Shown here one piece after another: positions 51,683 to 60,678 of a stretch of DNA of 64,000 bases; the first letter of the stretch is position 1; the number at the start of each line of letters is the position of its first letter. Made by a program: the position numbers and the translations under genes. The notes under the pieces are model-generated. The model was given only the letters and a program-made list of their open reading frames with translations, was not told where the DNA came from and ran no database searches. The stretch is from Streptomyces sp. TS71-3 (GTDB lineage: Bacteria; Actinomycetota; Actinomycetes; Streptomycetales; Streptomycetaceae). The DNA is taken from contig NZ_BNEL01000001.1 in the NCBI RefSeq assembly GCF_018327685.1, forward strand, positions 1,550,001 through 1,614,000. Direction: 5' to 3'.

Positions 51683-54055
51683 CTACGCGCCGCGGAGCCC
51701 CAGCGACCGCTTCAGGAAGTCCACCTGAAGCAGGAGCAGGTTCTCCGCCACCTGCTCCTGCGGCGTCATGTGCGTCACCCCGGACAGCGGCAGCACCTCG
51801 TGCGGCCGCCCCGCGGCGAGCAGCGCGGACGACAGCCGCAGGGAGTGCGCGACGACCACGTTGTCGTCGGCGAGACCGTGGATGACCATCAGCGGCCGGT
51901 GCGGTTCGGCGGCCGACGAGAGGCCCGCGTCGCCGACGAGCGAGCTGTGCGCGTACACCTCGGGCGAGCGCTCCGGATCGCCGAGGTAGCGCTCGGTGTA
52001 GTGGGTGTCGTACAGCCGCCAGTCGGTCACCGGCGCCCCCGCGACGCCCGCGTGGAAGACGTCCGGCCTGCGCAGCACCGCGAGCGCCGCCAGGTACCCG
52101 CCGAACGACCAGCCCCGGATCGCGACCCTGCCCAGGTCCAGCGGGAACCGCTCGGCGAGCTCCCGCACCGCGGCCACCTGGTCGTCCAGGGACACCGTGA
52201 AGTCGTTCCTCACCGACTTCTCCCACGCCGGTGAGTGGCCGGGCGTACCGCGGTTGTCGGCGATCACAACAGCGAATCCCTGGTCCGCGAACCACTGCGA
52301 CGTGAGGTACGCGTTGTGCGCCGACACCGCCCGCTGGTCGTGCGGACCGCCGTACGGATCGAGCAGGACGGGCAGCGGGCCGTCCGTCTCGCGGTGGTTC
52401 CGCGGCAGCACGACGGCACAGGGGATCCGGCGTGCGCCCTCGTGATCGCGTGCGCCGTCCCCACCGCGATTGGAACCCGTCACGCCGGGTCCACCCTGGC
52501 CGGAGGGGGTGGCCGGGCCGCCGGAGGGGGCGTGGGCGGCCTCGGCTGCATCCTCGGCGCTCCGGGCCTGCTGACCCTGCCGGGCGCCGGACGATCCGCT
52601 GTGCGGGCCGGAGGCGGCGGAGGAGGCGGCGCCCGCGTCCGGGCCCGCGAGCACCTCGGTGAGCGTCACCCGGGGCGAGAAGCCGGGGTGTTCGGCCGCC
52701 GAGGCGACGGTCGCGAGGCGTTTGCCGTCGCGCAGCACCTGCACCACGCGGCCCGGCCGCTCCAGGGTCGCCGACGACAGCACCGTCACCGCGCCGGACC
52801 GGGCGGCCGCGTGCACGCCCGGCTCCTGCGAGACGCGCTCCACGCCCAGCTCGTTGACGCGGAACACATGGACCTCGCCCGTCTGCCGGTCCTCGGCCGC
52901 GGCACCCGCGGACGCCGAGACCAGCACGTCGTCGTCCGAGACGTCGAGCACCGCGCGCACGTGCAGCTGCGGGCCGGTCAGCGGCCGGTCGCCCACCGAC
53001 AGGACGCGCGCCCCGCCCTCGTCGGCGATCCGCACCAGCCGGCCGTTCGGCGACCAGCACGGCACGCCGCCGAACAGTTCCAGCCACTGCGGGTCCTCGT
53101 CGGCGTGCACCAGCCGGGTGCCGCCGTCCTCCGGGTCCACCGCGAGGAAGAGCTGGCTGCGCTGGTCACGCGCCTGCACCAGGAGCAGCGGGGGACCGGC
53201 GGCCGACCAGTGAACCCGCGCCAGGTACGGGTACCGCTCGCGGTCCCACACCACCTCGGTGCGCGAACCGTCGAGGCCCAGCACGAAGAGCCGCACGTCC
53301 GCGTTGGGCGTGCCCGCGGCCGGATACCGCACCTGCGCCGGCTCCTGCTCGGGCCGCGCCGGGTCCGCGATCCACCACTGCCGCACGGGGCTGTCGTCTG
53401 CCCGCGCCACCAGCAGCCTGTCGGACGCCGGGGACCACCAGAAGCCGCGCAGCCGGTCCATCTCCTCGGCCGCGATGAACTCCGCGAGGCCGTAGGTCAC
53501 CCCGTCCGCCTCCGGCTCCGCCAGCGCGCGGTCCAGCGGCTCCGACCCGGCCTCCGCCGGGTCCCGCGACACCGTCACCACGCGGAGCGCGCCCTGTGCC
53601 GCGTACGCCACGTGCCGTCCGTCCGGCGACGGGCGCGGGTCGAGCACCGGCCCGGGAACGGGCAGTTCCCGCGCCGTGCCGGCCCTCAGCTCGGCCGTGA
53701 ACAGCCGGCCCGAGAGGGTGAACGCCGCCAACTCCACCGCATCGTCGGTCGCATAGCCCACGACGCCCGCACCGCCCTCGCGGCTGCGCTCGCGCCGTGC
53801 GCGCTCCGCGGCCGAGAGGTGCTCCTCGCCGCCGGCCAGCAGCGCGTCGGGGTCGGCCGCGACGCGCTCGCGGCCCTCGGGGCCACCGTCCAGGTCGAGG
53901 ACCCACAGCAGGTGCGAGCGCTCGGTGCCGGACCTGGACCGCAGGAACGCGACGCGCTCGCCGTCCGGGGAGATGGAGAAGGCTCGGGGCGCTCCGAGCG
54001 TGAAGCGCTGGGTGCGGGCTTGCCGGCGCGGGAAGGAGTCGGGGTGGCTGCTCAT
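51683..54055 (-). CDS. S9 (prolyl oligopeptidase/DPP IV-like) serine peptidase
   Basis: The product (790 aa) has an N-terminal beta-propeller region (for example FSISPDGERVAFLRS, LDPRPSPDGRHVAYA) and a C-terminal alpha/beta hydrolase. The catalytic Ser is in RGWSFGGYLA (S650), Asp in IHGLADDNVV and His in SGVTHMTPQEQ; VLLDPYGGPHDQ precedes the fold. AEFIAAEEMDRLRGFWW fits the Glu-Glu motif of dipeptidyl aminopeptidase IV types. Residues about 472-543 are a Gly/Ser/Ala-rich insertion between propeller and hydrolase. The ATG at 54055 (MSSHPDSFPRRQ) lacks a good Shine-Dalgarno but longer frames are repetitive. No signal peptide, so a cytoplasmic enzyme that may finish degrading peptides from the nearby importer. 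Confidence 0.9.
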   Translation of the reverse strand: MSSHPDSFPRRQARTQRFTLGAPRAFSISPDGERVAFLRSRSGTERSHLLWVLDLDGGPEGRERVAADPDALLAGGEEHLSAAERARRERSREGGAGVVGYATDDAVELAAFTLSGRLFTAELRAGTARELPVPGPVLDPRPSPDGRHVAYAAQGALRVVTVSRDPAEAGSEPLDRALAEPEADGVTYGLAEFIAAEEMDRLRGFWWSPASDRLLVARADDSPVRQWWIADPARPEQEPAQVRYPAAGTPNADVRLFVLGLDGSRTEVVWDRERYPYLARVHWSAAGPPLLLVQARDQRSQLFLAVDPEDGGTRLVHADEDPQWLELFGGVPCWSPNGRLVRIADEGGARVLSVGDRPLTGPQLHVRAVLDVSDDDVLVSASAGAAAEDRQTGEVHVFRVNELGVERVSQEPGVHAAARSGAVTVLSSATLERPGRVVQVLRDGKRLATVASAAEHPGFSPRVTLTEVLAGPDAGAASSAASGPHSGSSGARQGQQARSAEDAAEAAHAPSGGPATPSGQGGPGVTGSNRGGDGARDHEGARRIPCAVVLPRNHRETDGPLPVLLDPYGGPHDQRAVSAHNAYLTSQWFADQGFAVVIADNRGTPGHSPAWEKSVRNDFTVSLDDQVAAVRELAERFPLDLGRVAIRGWSFGGYLAALAVLRRPDVFHAGVAGAPVTDWRLYDTHYTERYLGDPERSPEVYAHSSLVGDAGLSSAAEPHRPLMVIHGLADDNVVVAHSLRLSSALLAAGRPHEVLPLSGVTHMTPQEQVAENLLLLQVDFLKRSLGLRGA

Positions 54056-54159
54056 CCCCCGAGGGTAGGGCCCTGTCGGGCCGGTGGCCGGGATCGTGCG
54101 TCGGCCGGGTTGTCTCCGTCCCGGAGAGGGGGGTCCGGCCCGGAGGGATGCTTTCCGTT

Positions 54160-54465
54160 GTGTCCGGATCCTCGGTGACGTGGTGGTTTTTGCGCAGTTC
54201 CCCGCGCCCCTTTCGGCTGCGCTGCGCGCATCGTTCCGGTTCGTTCGGGGTGGTGCCTGTCGTGTCCGGATCCTCGGTGGGTGGTGGTTTCCTTGCGTAG
54301 TTCCCCGCGCCCCCATCAGGTGGGCTGCGCGCATCGTTCCCGTTCGTTCCGGGTGGGTTCTGTCGTGTCCGGATCGTCTGTGGGTGTGGGCTGGGCGCTC
54401 CCCCACTGCCTTGAGGGCGCGGGAGGTACCCCCATCCCCGCGCCCCTCGTGGGTGGGCGCTTACG
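54160..54465. repeat. ~102-bp direct repeats ending in a family A fragment
   Basis: Units starting GTGTCCGGATCCTCGGTG at 54160 and 54262, and GTGTCCGGATCGTCTGTG at 54365 (spacing 102 and 103). The first two carry AGTTCCCCGCGCCCC (family B) and GCTGCGCGCATCGTTCC; the third passes into a family A core (GCTCCCCCACTGCC...GGGAGGTACCCCC). The remainder of 54056-54750 holds no supported gene. Confidence 0.8.
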
Positions 54466-54750
54466 TTCTGGGGCCGTCCGGGAGGGGCCTCCCCGGGCAG
54501 CGGGCGGTCGTCTCGTGACCGTGAAGTCCACGTCGGACGCCGCGGATGGCGGGTCGCCGGCGCGGGCGCGTGCATGCGCCCCTCGTGCTGCCGTGCACCA
54601 AGTATGTGCGATCCAAGCACAGCCAACGGAAAGTTATGATCAGTCGCGCTGGGTGGGTAAGCCCCAGGGGCACATCCCTTCGGCAAGTCCCCGCCCGGCC
54701 CGTCCTGTTGCCTGCGTTACGACCGATCGATCCCCTGGAGGTGGGCCGCC

Positions 54751-54945
54751 GTGGCACTCTCGATTTCGGCGGTGGTGCTGCTGCTGGTCATCGTCTTCAT
54801 CCTGATCAAGAAGTCGGGACTGAACGCAGTACACGCCATCGTGTGCATATTGCTCGGTTTCTACCTGGCCAGTTCCTCCATCGCGCCCACGATCACCGAA
54901 CTCACCAGCAACGTCGCAGGCATGATCGGCAACCTGAAGTTCTGA
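54751..54945 (+). CDS. small two-helix membrane protein
   Basis: A 64-aa protein starting MALSISAVVLLLVIVFILIKKSG, with a second hydrophobic stretch AVHAIVCILLGFYLASS and a short polar tail (PTITELTSNVAGMIGNLKF). The GTG start follows TGGAGGTGGG. The conserved layout suggests a real gene present in many Streptomyces. It is a candidate membrane microprotein; function unknown. The DNA is less GC-biased than its neighbours in the hydrophobic codons, as expected for such proteins. Confidence 0.75.
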   Translation: MALSISAVVLLLVIVFILIKKSGLNAVHAIVCILLGFYLASSSIAPTITELTSNVAGMIGNLKF

Positions 54946-55083
54946 CCCCGAAGTCATGAACCACCGGGCCCTGCCCTGTCAGGGTCCGCACCCTCACCGG
55001 CCGGCGCCGCCCGGGCGCCGGCGGTCGCCCGGCACACCCCGGGGCCCGCGGGGATCCTGGACCGTCCCGTCGCCCTGCCCTCG

Positions 55084-55089
55084 TAGGCT
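55084..55089 (+). promoter_or_regulatory. TAGGCT -10 box of mshB (leaderless start)
   Basis: TAGGCT ends six bases before the mshB ATG, with no Shine-Dalgarno between. This is the geometry of leaderless Streptomyces transcripts. Confidence 0.55.
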
Positions 55090-55095
55090 GGGCCC

Positions 55096-55980
55096 ATGAC
55101 GGAACCACCCGCCCGGCGTCTGCTGCTGGTCCATGCGCACCCGGACGACGAGTCGATCAACAACGGCGCGACCATGGCCAGGTACGCGGCCGGGGGCGCC
55201 CATGTCGCCCTGGTCACCTGCACCCTCGGCGAGGAGGGCGAGGTGATCCCGCCCGGACTCGCCCACCTCGCGTCGGACCGCGAGGACCGGCTCGGCCCGT
55301 ACCGCGCCACCGAGCTGGCCGCGGCCATGCGGGAACTGGGCGTCACCGACCATCGCATGCTCGGCGGCCCCGGCCGCTTCCGCGACTCCGGCATGATGGG
55401 CACCGAGCAGAACACCCGGCCGGGCGCGTTCTGGTCCGCCGACGTCGACGAGGCCGCGGCCCTGCTCGTGGACGTCATCAGGGAGATCCGTCCGCAGGTC
55501 CTCGTGACCTACGACCCGCAGGGCGGCTACGGCCACCCCGACCACATCCAGGCGCACCGCGTCGCCATGCGCGCCGCGGAGCTCGCCGCCCGGCCCGGCG
55601 GCCGCCCCGGAGCGCCGCACACCATCCAGAAGATCTACTTCAACCGCGTGCCCCGCTCGGTGGCCGAGGCCGGCTTCGCCCCGCTCGCCGCGGAGCTTGC
55701 CCGGCTGCCGTTCCCGGCCGCGGGCACGGTCGACGAGCTGCCCGGCGTGGTAGACGACGACGCCGTCACCACCGAGATCGACGGCACCGCGCACGCCACC
55801 GCCAAGGCCCTGGCCATGCGCGCCCACGCCACCCAGGTGCAGGTCGCCCCGCCCTGGTTCGCGCTCTCCAACGACCGTGCCCAGCCGCTGTTCCCGGTCG
55901 AGTACTACGAGCTGGCCCAGGGTGCCGTGAACCGCCGCGCAGGACGCGAGAGCGACCTCTTCGAGGGGGTGACCGCGTGA
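55096..55980 (+). CDS. mshB: mycothiol biosynthesis deacetylase MshB
   Basis: The product (294 aa) is the zinc N-acetyl-1-D-myo-inosityl-2-amino-2-deoxy-alpha-D-glucopyranoside deacetylase, which removes acetate from GlcNAc-Ins to give GlcN-Ins for mycothiol. The zinc and catalytic motif is [11 protein letters not shown] near the N-terminus, with the second His ligand in [33 protein letters not shown] is typical of MshB rather than general PIG-L deacetylases. The protein is cytoplasmic. The start appears leaderless. Its stop overlaps a short GTG-started frame (GTGA), and a membrane protein gene follows. Confidence 0.93.
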   Translation: MTEPPARRLLLVHAHPDDESINNGATMARYAAGGAHVALVTCTLGEEGEVIPPGLAHLASDREDRLGPYRATELAAAMRELGVTDHRMLGGPGRFRDSGMMGTEQNTRPGAFWSADVDEAAALLVDVIREIRPQVLVTYDPQGGYGHPDHIQAHRVAMRAAELAARPGGRPGAPHTIQKIYFNRVPRSVAEAGFAPLAAELARLPFPAAGTVDELPGVVDDDAVTTEIDGTAHATAKALAMRAHATQVQVAPPWFALSNDRAQPLFPVEYYELAQGAVNRRAGRESDLFEGVTA

Positions 55981-56093
55981 GCGCCGAGGCCTCGGCGAGC
56001 GAGCGCGGCCCGGCTCGGGGGACCGCCACGACTTCGAGAAGGACCGGCGCCGTGCCCGACCCCACGGCGCACACGTACGGACGGAATGGGTGA
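55977..56093 (+). CDS. possible 38-aa coupled ORF between mshB and membrane protein gene
   Basis: GTG at 55977 overlaps the mshB stop (GTGA) and opens [15 protein letters not shown], ending TGA at 56093, seven bases before the next ATG. It is polar and low in structure. It may be a coupling leader or an eroded N-terminus of the next gene; no homology is claimed. Confidence 0.3.
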   Translation: MSAEASASERGPARGTATTSRRTGAVPDPTAHTYGRNG

Positions 56094-56100
56094 GAGTCTT

Positions 56101-56568
56101 ATGAGCGCAACGAAAAGAGCCGCCGCGGCCGGCCTCCCGCCGGGCCCCGGCGGCTACCTCACCCGGCCCCCGGACCCGGGCCGTATCGCCGCCTGTTTCG
56201 GCCTTTTCGTGCTCGGCGGGGTGATCGGCGCGGCCGGCGCGCTGCTCCAGGCCGCCTGGTTCCCCGGTGGCCTGTTCCTTGCCCTGGCCGCCGCGGCGTG
56301 CCTGTTCCGGGGCGGCGGCATGGCCACCGGCACCCGGCCCGGCACCCTCGCGCCCGCCGCGGGCTGGCTGATCGTGGTCGTGCTGCTCACGGCCACCCGT
56401 CCCGAGGGTGACTTCCTCTTCGGCGCGGGGGTCGGTTCGTACCTCTTCCTCCTCGGGGGTTTGGCAGTCGCGGTGATCTGTGCCACCCTCCCCCCAGCTT
56501 CAAAGGGGCAGGGAGAACCCCGGGGCCCCGGGCGACCGGGCGAGGGCGGCGCCCGTCTTGGTAAGTGA
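56101..56568 (+). CDS. DUF6113-type integral membrane protein
   Basis: A protein of about 155 aa (MSATKRAAAAGL; an in-frame ATG at 56086 adds five residues) with four membrane segments: RIAACFGLFVLGGVIGAAGALLQ, GGLFLALAAAACLF, TLAPAAGWLIVVVLLTA, and GSYLFLLGGLAVAVICATL. The short Gly/Pro/Arg tail is cytoplasmic. It is the usual neighbour of mshB in Streptomyces (recalled). No enzymatic motif. A mycothiol-related role is possible from context only. Confidence 0.75.
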   Translation: MSATKRAAAAGLPPGPGGYLTRPPDPGRIAACFGLFVLGGVIGAAGALLQAAWFPGGLFLALAAAACLFRGGGMATGTRPGTLAPAAGWLIVVVLLTATRPEGDFLFGAGVGSYLFLLGGLAVAVICATLPPASKGQGEPRGPGRPGEGGARLGK

Positions 56569-56773
56569 TGCACCACAACGCCGCGCGATGTCCGACCTTG
56601 CACCGCTGGGATTCCGTCACCGTCTCCGGTACCACGGCGGGGGCGGCCAGTATGGTGGTGCGCGCCGCCGAGACTGCTCCTGCCCGCGGCGGGGCCCCGG
56701 CGTACGGGGCGCCTCCTACTCCTAGGGGCATAGGGGAAGGTACGGGCGGTGGAGCCAAACAGGAGAACCTGCC

Positions 56774-59464
56774 TTGAGTCGTGAAACTGACAATTCGTCC
56801 CCCGGGTCCCAGGGCCACGGCGGCGGAGCCGCGTATCCCTCGGGGACGCCTCCGTACGGCACCCCGGCACCGGGCGCCGCTTCCGAAGCGGGCACGGACG
56901 CAGGGCGGCAGGCCCCCGACGCCCCTGCGGAAGAGCGCAGAACCGAGACCACGCTGACCACCAGGGTCCGCATCAACATCCCCGGTTCCCGGCCGATTCC
57001 GCCCCTGGTCATGCGGACCCCGATGTCCGACCTGACCGAGGCGGCCAAGGGCGCGGGCGGGGCCACCGCGAGCGCCGAGCCGGCCGGCGAGGGCGCCGGC
57101 CACCCCGCGGACGGGCCGGCCGGCGGGTCCGGCCAGGGCCACTCCGGGGACAGCGGCTCCGACGCGGCCGACGTGCCCGCGCAGGAGCCCACCAGCGACT
57201 GGTTCGCGCCCCGCAAGGCAGCCTCGCCCCGGGGCGGCACCCCGCCCGGCGGACGCACCCCGGGCGCGTCCTCGGGCTCCGGCGACCCCTTCGGTGCCGG
57301 TGACCCGTTGGGCGACGACAGCACCGGATCCGTGCGGCGCCCCGGCTCGGGGTTCGGATCGGACGGCGGGTCCGGGTTCGACGGCGACACCGGCACCGGC
57401 ACCGGTTCGGGCTTCGACACCGGCAGCCGTTCGGCGTTCGACACGGGCTCCGGCTCGGCCTTCGACTCGGGCTCGTTCGAGACCGGCTCGTTCGGCACGG
57501 GCTCGTTCGACACGGGCTCCTTCGGCACGGGAACGAGCTCCGGCACCCTGGGCACGGACCCCTTCGGCCCCGACCCCTTCGGCACCGAAGGCTCCGGCCT
57601 CGGCCTCGGACTGGGCACCGGAGCGAGCTCCGGCACCCTGGGCACCGAACCCTCGGAACACGGGCAGAGCGGCCCCGGGGACCCCTTCGGCGGCGGCCCC
57701 TTCACGGACCGCTCCGAGTTCAGCGGCTTCGCCGAGCACCCCGACGCGAACGGCGCCGGCGGCACCGGCGGGGACGGCCAGGGCGGCGGCTCCCCGGAGG
57801 CGGGACCGCGCTCCCCGGGCGGCATCGACCCCAAGTCCCTCGCCGGCCCGGACAGCCGCAGCGGCCTGTACGACCTGTTCGGCGAGTCCGAGCCGGAGGG
57901 CCCGGGCGGCGAGCGCAGCAGCAGCACCTTCGACGTCCAGGCCGACGGCCCCGGCGGCTCGGGCGGGCCCGGCGGCCCGTCCGGCTCCGACCGCAGCAGC
58001 GGCACGTTCGACGTCACGGGCGCGGTCGCGTCCGGACCGCTCGGCGCGAGCGGCGGGCCCCGCGCCTCCGACCTGTCGTACTTCCCCGACGACCCCGCGT
58101 CCGGCCCCGGCGGCGCGGCCCCCGACGCCACCGGTGGCAGGTCCACGCTGCCGCGGCGGCCCACCGGACCGACCGGCGGCCCCGTCACCGGTGACAGCCG
58201 GCTCGGCTCCGGGGAGCGCACCGCCGAGATCCCCACCGGCCTGCTCGGCGACGAGCAGGGCCCCGGCGGCCCGCGCCCGCGGATGAGCGACGACACCGCC
58301 GTCCTCACCCCGCAGCGGCCGGCGCCGGACCCGAGCGGCCCCGACGACAACGTCTCGGGCCACACCGTCACCAGCGGCATCCGCGTCGTGCCCTCCCCGC
58401 AGAACTCGCCGTTCGGCGGGACCGCGCAGGAGGCCGAGGGCGCCGGCGTCCCGCACACCCCCCCGAAGCTGCCCGACCCCGAACCGCGCAGCACCTCCGC
58501 CGCCCCGGCGGCCAGGAAGAAGGGCCGCAGCAAGCTGGTGCTGCTGTCGGTGCTGGTGGTCGTGGCGGCCGGCGGCGTCTACGGCGCCGGCCTGCTGGTG
58601 AACCACGCCGACGTGCCCAAGGGCACCACCGTCCTGGGCGTCGACATCGGCGGCGGCACCCGCGACGAGGCCGGCAAGAAGCTCGACGCGGCCTTCTCCG
58701 ACCGCGTCAACAAGCCCCTGACCCTCTCCGTGAACGGCAAGAGCATCGCGTTCCGGCCCGACCAGTCCGGTCTCGCGCTGGACACCGACGCGACCGTGCA
58801 GGCCGCCGCGGGCAGCGACTACAACCCGGTGACGGTGGTCGGCTCGCTGTTCGGCGGCAAGCGCGTCGTCGAGCCGGTGATGCCCGTGGACCAGGAGAAG
58901 CTGAACGCCGCCCTTCAGGGCGCGGCGGGCGGCGCGGGCTCGGCGGCCGACGGCACGATCCGCTTCGACCAGGGCAAGGCCGTGGCCGTGTACGGCAAGG
59001 CCGGCAAGGCGATCGACGTCGCCAAGTCGTCCAAGGCCGTGGAGGCGGCGTACCGCACGGAGATCGAGACCGGCCACGGCAGCCCGGTGCAGGTGCCGCT
59101 CACCGAGCGCCACCCGACCGTCAGCAACGCCGAAGTGGACCGGATGATGCGGGAGTTCGCCCAGCCCGCCATGTCCGGGATCGTCACCATCAAGGCGGGC
59201 AGCGCCTCCATCCCGTTCGGCCCCGAGAAGTCGCTGCCGCAGATCCTGGGTGTGCAGGCCGTCGACGGCAAGCTCATCGACACCTACGACCGCGCCGCCC
59301 TCAAGAAGCTCTACGGCACCACCTTCGACGGGGTCCTCATCACCCGGGCCAACGGCAAGAAGACGCCGATCACACCGGAGGACGTCATCGGGGTGATGCG
59401 CAAGGCGCTGCTCGGAAAGACGCCCGCCGAGCGGGTCGGGGTCATCGACACGAACCCCAACTAG
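56774..59464 (+). CDS. large membrane protein with repetitive N-terminus and peptidoglycan-binding-like C-terminus
   Basis: The product (896 aa; TTG start at 56774 after CAGGAG) has a ~585-residue low-complexity N-terminal region, one membrane segment (about 586-608, KLVLLSVLVVVAAGGVYGAGL) and an extracytoplasmic C-terminus. The C-terminal part has two related modules: PKGTTVLGVDIGGGTRDEAGKKLDAAF (YoaR/PG_binding_4-like, as in VanW-family proteins) and a later KAIDVAKSSKAVEAAYRTEIE region. The N-terminus contains tandem Gly-Ser-Phe units (DTGSRSAFDTGSGSAF, FETGSFGTGSFDTGSFGTG, about 212-250). By topology it is cytoplasmic and probably disordered. Likely an envelope-associated protein that links a flexible inner domain to the cell wall; exact role unknown. 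Confidence 0.8.
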   Translation: MSRETDNSSPGSQGHGGGAAYPSGTPPYGTPAPGAASEAGTDAGRQAPDAPAEERRTETTLTTRVRINIPGSRPIPPLVMRTPMSDLTEAAKGAGGATASAEPAGEGAGHPADGPAGGSGQGHSGDSGSDAADVPAQEPTSDWFAPRKAASPRGGTPPGGRTPGASSGSGDPFGAGDPLGDDSTGSVRRPGSGFGSDGGSGFDGDTGTGTGSGFDTGSRSAFDTGSGSAFDSGSFETGSFGTGSFDTGSFGTGTSSGTLGTDPFGPDPFGTEGSGLGLGLGTGASSGTLGTEPSEHGQSGPGDPFGGGPFTDRSEFSGFAEHPDANGAGGTGGDGQGGGSPEAGPRSPGGIDPKSLAGPDSRSGLYDLFGESEPEGPGGERSSSTFDVQADGPGGSGGPGGPSGSDRSSGTFDVTGAVASGPLGASGGPRASDLSYFPDDPASGPGGAAPDATGGRSTLPRRPTGPTGGPVTGDSRLGSGERTAEIPTGLLGDEQGPGGPRPRMSDDTAVLTPQRPAPDPSGPDDNVSGHTVTSGIRVVPSPQNSPFGGTAQEAEGAGVPHTPPKLPDPEPRSTSAAPAARKKGRSKLVLLSVLVVVAAGGVYGAGLLVNHADVPKGTTVLGVDIGGGTRDEAGKKLDAAFSDRVNKPLTLSVNGKSIAFRPDQSGLALDTDATVQAAAGSDYNPVTVVGSLFGGKRVVEPVMPVDQEKLNAALQGAAGGAGSAADGTIRFDQGKAVAVYGKAGKAIDVAKSSKAVEAAYRTEIETGHGSPVQVPLTERHPTVSNAEVDRMMREFAQPAMSGIVTIKAGSASIPFGPEKSLPQILGVQAVDGKLIDTYDRAALKKLYGTTFDGVLITRANGKKTPITPEDVIGVMRKALLGKTPAERVGVIDTNPN

Positions 59465-59648
59465 CGCAGTCGGGTCGGGGCCGTCCGGCTCCGGACCTTC
59501 GTGGGGCGCCCCGTCCGGCACCGTCCGGGCGGGGCGCCTCTGTTGTCCGCGCATGGCCGGGCACGGGGCTTGCGGGGCACACGGATTCGTTACATCGTGT
59601 CCACACATCGGATGCCGGGGTGGCTGCGACAGGGCGGGTGGGGCCGAG

Positions 59649-60539
59649 ATGACGTGGGAGTTCACCGACGACCGTGCGGTCACCGTGCGCGCGGCCGAGC
59701 GGCCGGAGCGCATAGTGGCGTACCTGCGGGCCGGAGCAGGGCTCTGGGACCTCGGAATACGCCCCGCCGGCGTGTACGGCTCCGGGCACGACGGCGAGCG
59801 CCCCGACCCCGCCAAGTCGGGCGGCCTGCACGGGCAGGACGTGCCGTACCTCGGCCCGGGCCGGGCCCTGGACGCGGCCGCGCTCCGCTCCGTGCGCCCC
59901 GACCTGATCGTGGACGTGACGTACGACAAGGAGCACGCGTACGCCGTGGACGACGCGGTCGCCGCACGGGCGGGCATACCGGTGCTGGCGCTCGCCGTCA
60001 CCGGGGACGTCTCGCTCCGCGGCATCCTGGGCCGGTTCGCCGAGCTGGGCCGGGCGCTCGGCGGCCCGGGCGCGGACCTCGCCGGGGACGCGGACGGCAC
60101 CCCGGCGGACGGGCTCGCCGCCGCGGAGGACGCCGTGCGCACCGCGGCGCACGGCGGGCCGGAGCTGCGCGTGCTGGCGCTCTCGGCGGCGGACCGGGAC
60201 AAGGTGTACCTGGCCCGCCCGCACGCCTGGCCCGAACTGTGGCACCTCGCGGACCTCGGCGCCCGTCTCGTCGACCCGGGCCCCGGCGGCCTCAACTGGA
60301 CCACCACCACCTGGGAAACGGCCGCCGGCCTGGGCGCGGACGTCCTCCTCACCGACATCCGCGGCAACGCTGCCCGGCCCGGCGACCTCGACGGCGTCCC
60401 CGCCTGGCGGGCCCTCACCGCGGACGCGACGGTGACCGCCTGGAACCCCGAGCTCCCGTGCAGCCCCCGGGCCTGCGCGGAGTTCCTGCACGCGGTGGCG
60501 GAGTCCCTCACGGAGGCCGGGGGCCGCAAGGCCCCGTAG
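59649..60539 (+). CDS. TroA/BtuF-like periplasmic-binding-fold protein without signal peptide
   Basis: The product (296 aa) has the fold of metal/siderophore-type binding proteins: VRAAERPERIVAYLRAGAGLWDLGIRPAGVYGS, LRSVRPDLIVDVTYDK, LADLGARLVDPG and GLGADVLLTDIRG. No lipobox or signal peptide exists after the chosen ATG (MTWEFTDDRA) or after upstream in-frame starts. A cytoplasmic location is therefore indicated, unusual for this family. No permease or ATPase of importer type adjoins it; the next ABC genes are an exporter. Possible roles are intracellular ligand handling or sensing. Confidence 0.75.
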   Translation: MTWEFTDDRAVTVRAAERPERIVAYLRAGAGLWDLGIRPAGVYGSGHDGERPDPAKSGGLHGQDVPYLGPGRALDAAALRSVRPDLIVDVTYDKEHAYAVDDAVAARAGIPVLALAVTGDVSLRGILGRFAELGRALGGPGADLAGDADGTPADGLAAAEDAVRTAAHGGPELRVLALSAADRDKVYLARPHAWPELWHLADLGARLVDPGPGGLNWTTTTWETAAGLGADVLLTDIRGNAARPGDLDGVPAWRALTADATVTAWNPELPCSPRACAEFLHAVAESLTEAGGRKAP

Positions 60540-60604
60540 GCGCACCCCGGAAGGGCCATGGTCCACCCGCCGCGGCCGGCCGCAGCACTGTCATGGCGGT
60601 AGAC

Positions 60605-60618
60605 ATGACATCTGTCAT
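60605..60618. promoter_or_regulatory. ATGACA-TC-TGTCAT palindrome upstream of ABC-2/two-component operon
   Basis: A perfect 6-base-arm palindrome. Further TGTCAT/ATGACA half-sites are nearby (about 60591-60596 and 60635-60640). All lie within 90 bases of the ATPase start, suggesting multiple binding sites for the operon's own NarL-type regulator. Confidence 0.5.
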
Positions 60619-60678
60619 CCGGCAGTCACGACCCATGACACTGCCGGAAACCCCATGCCGCCACCGACGATGGTGGGC

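Noticed and set aside
56387..60559. 1390-codon minus-strand open frame
   Set aside because: It runs antisense to two membrane-protein genes and a binding-protein gene with clear domains. Its product is low complexity and has no recognisable fold.
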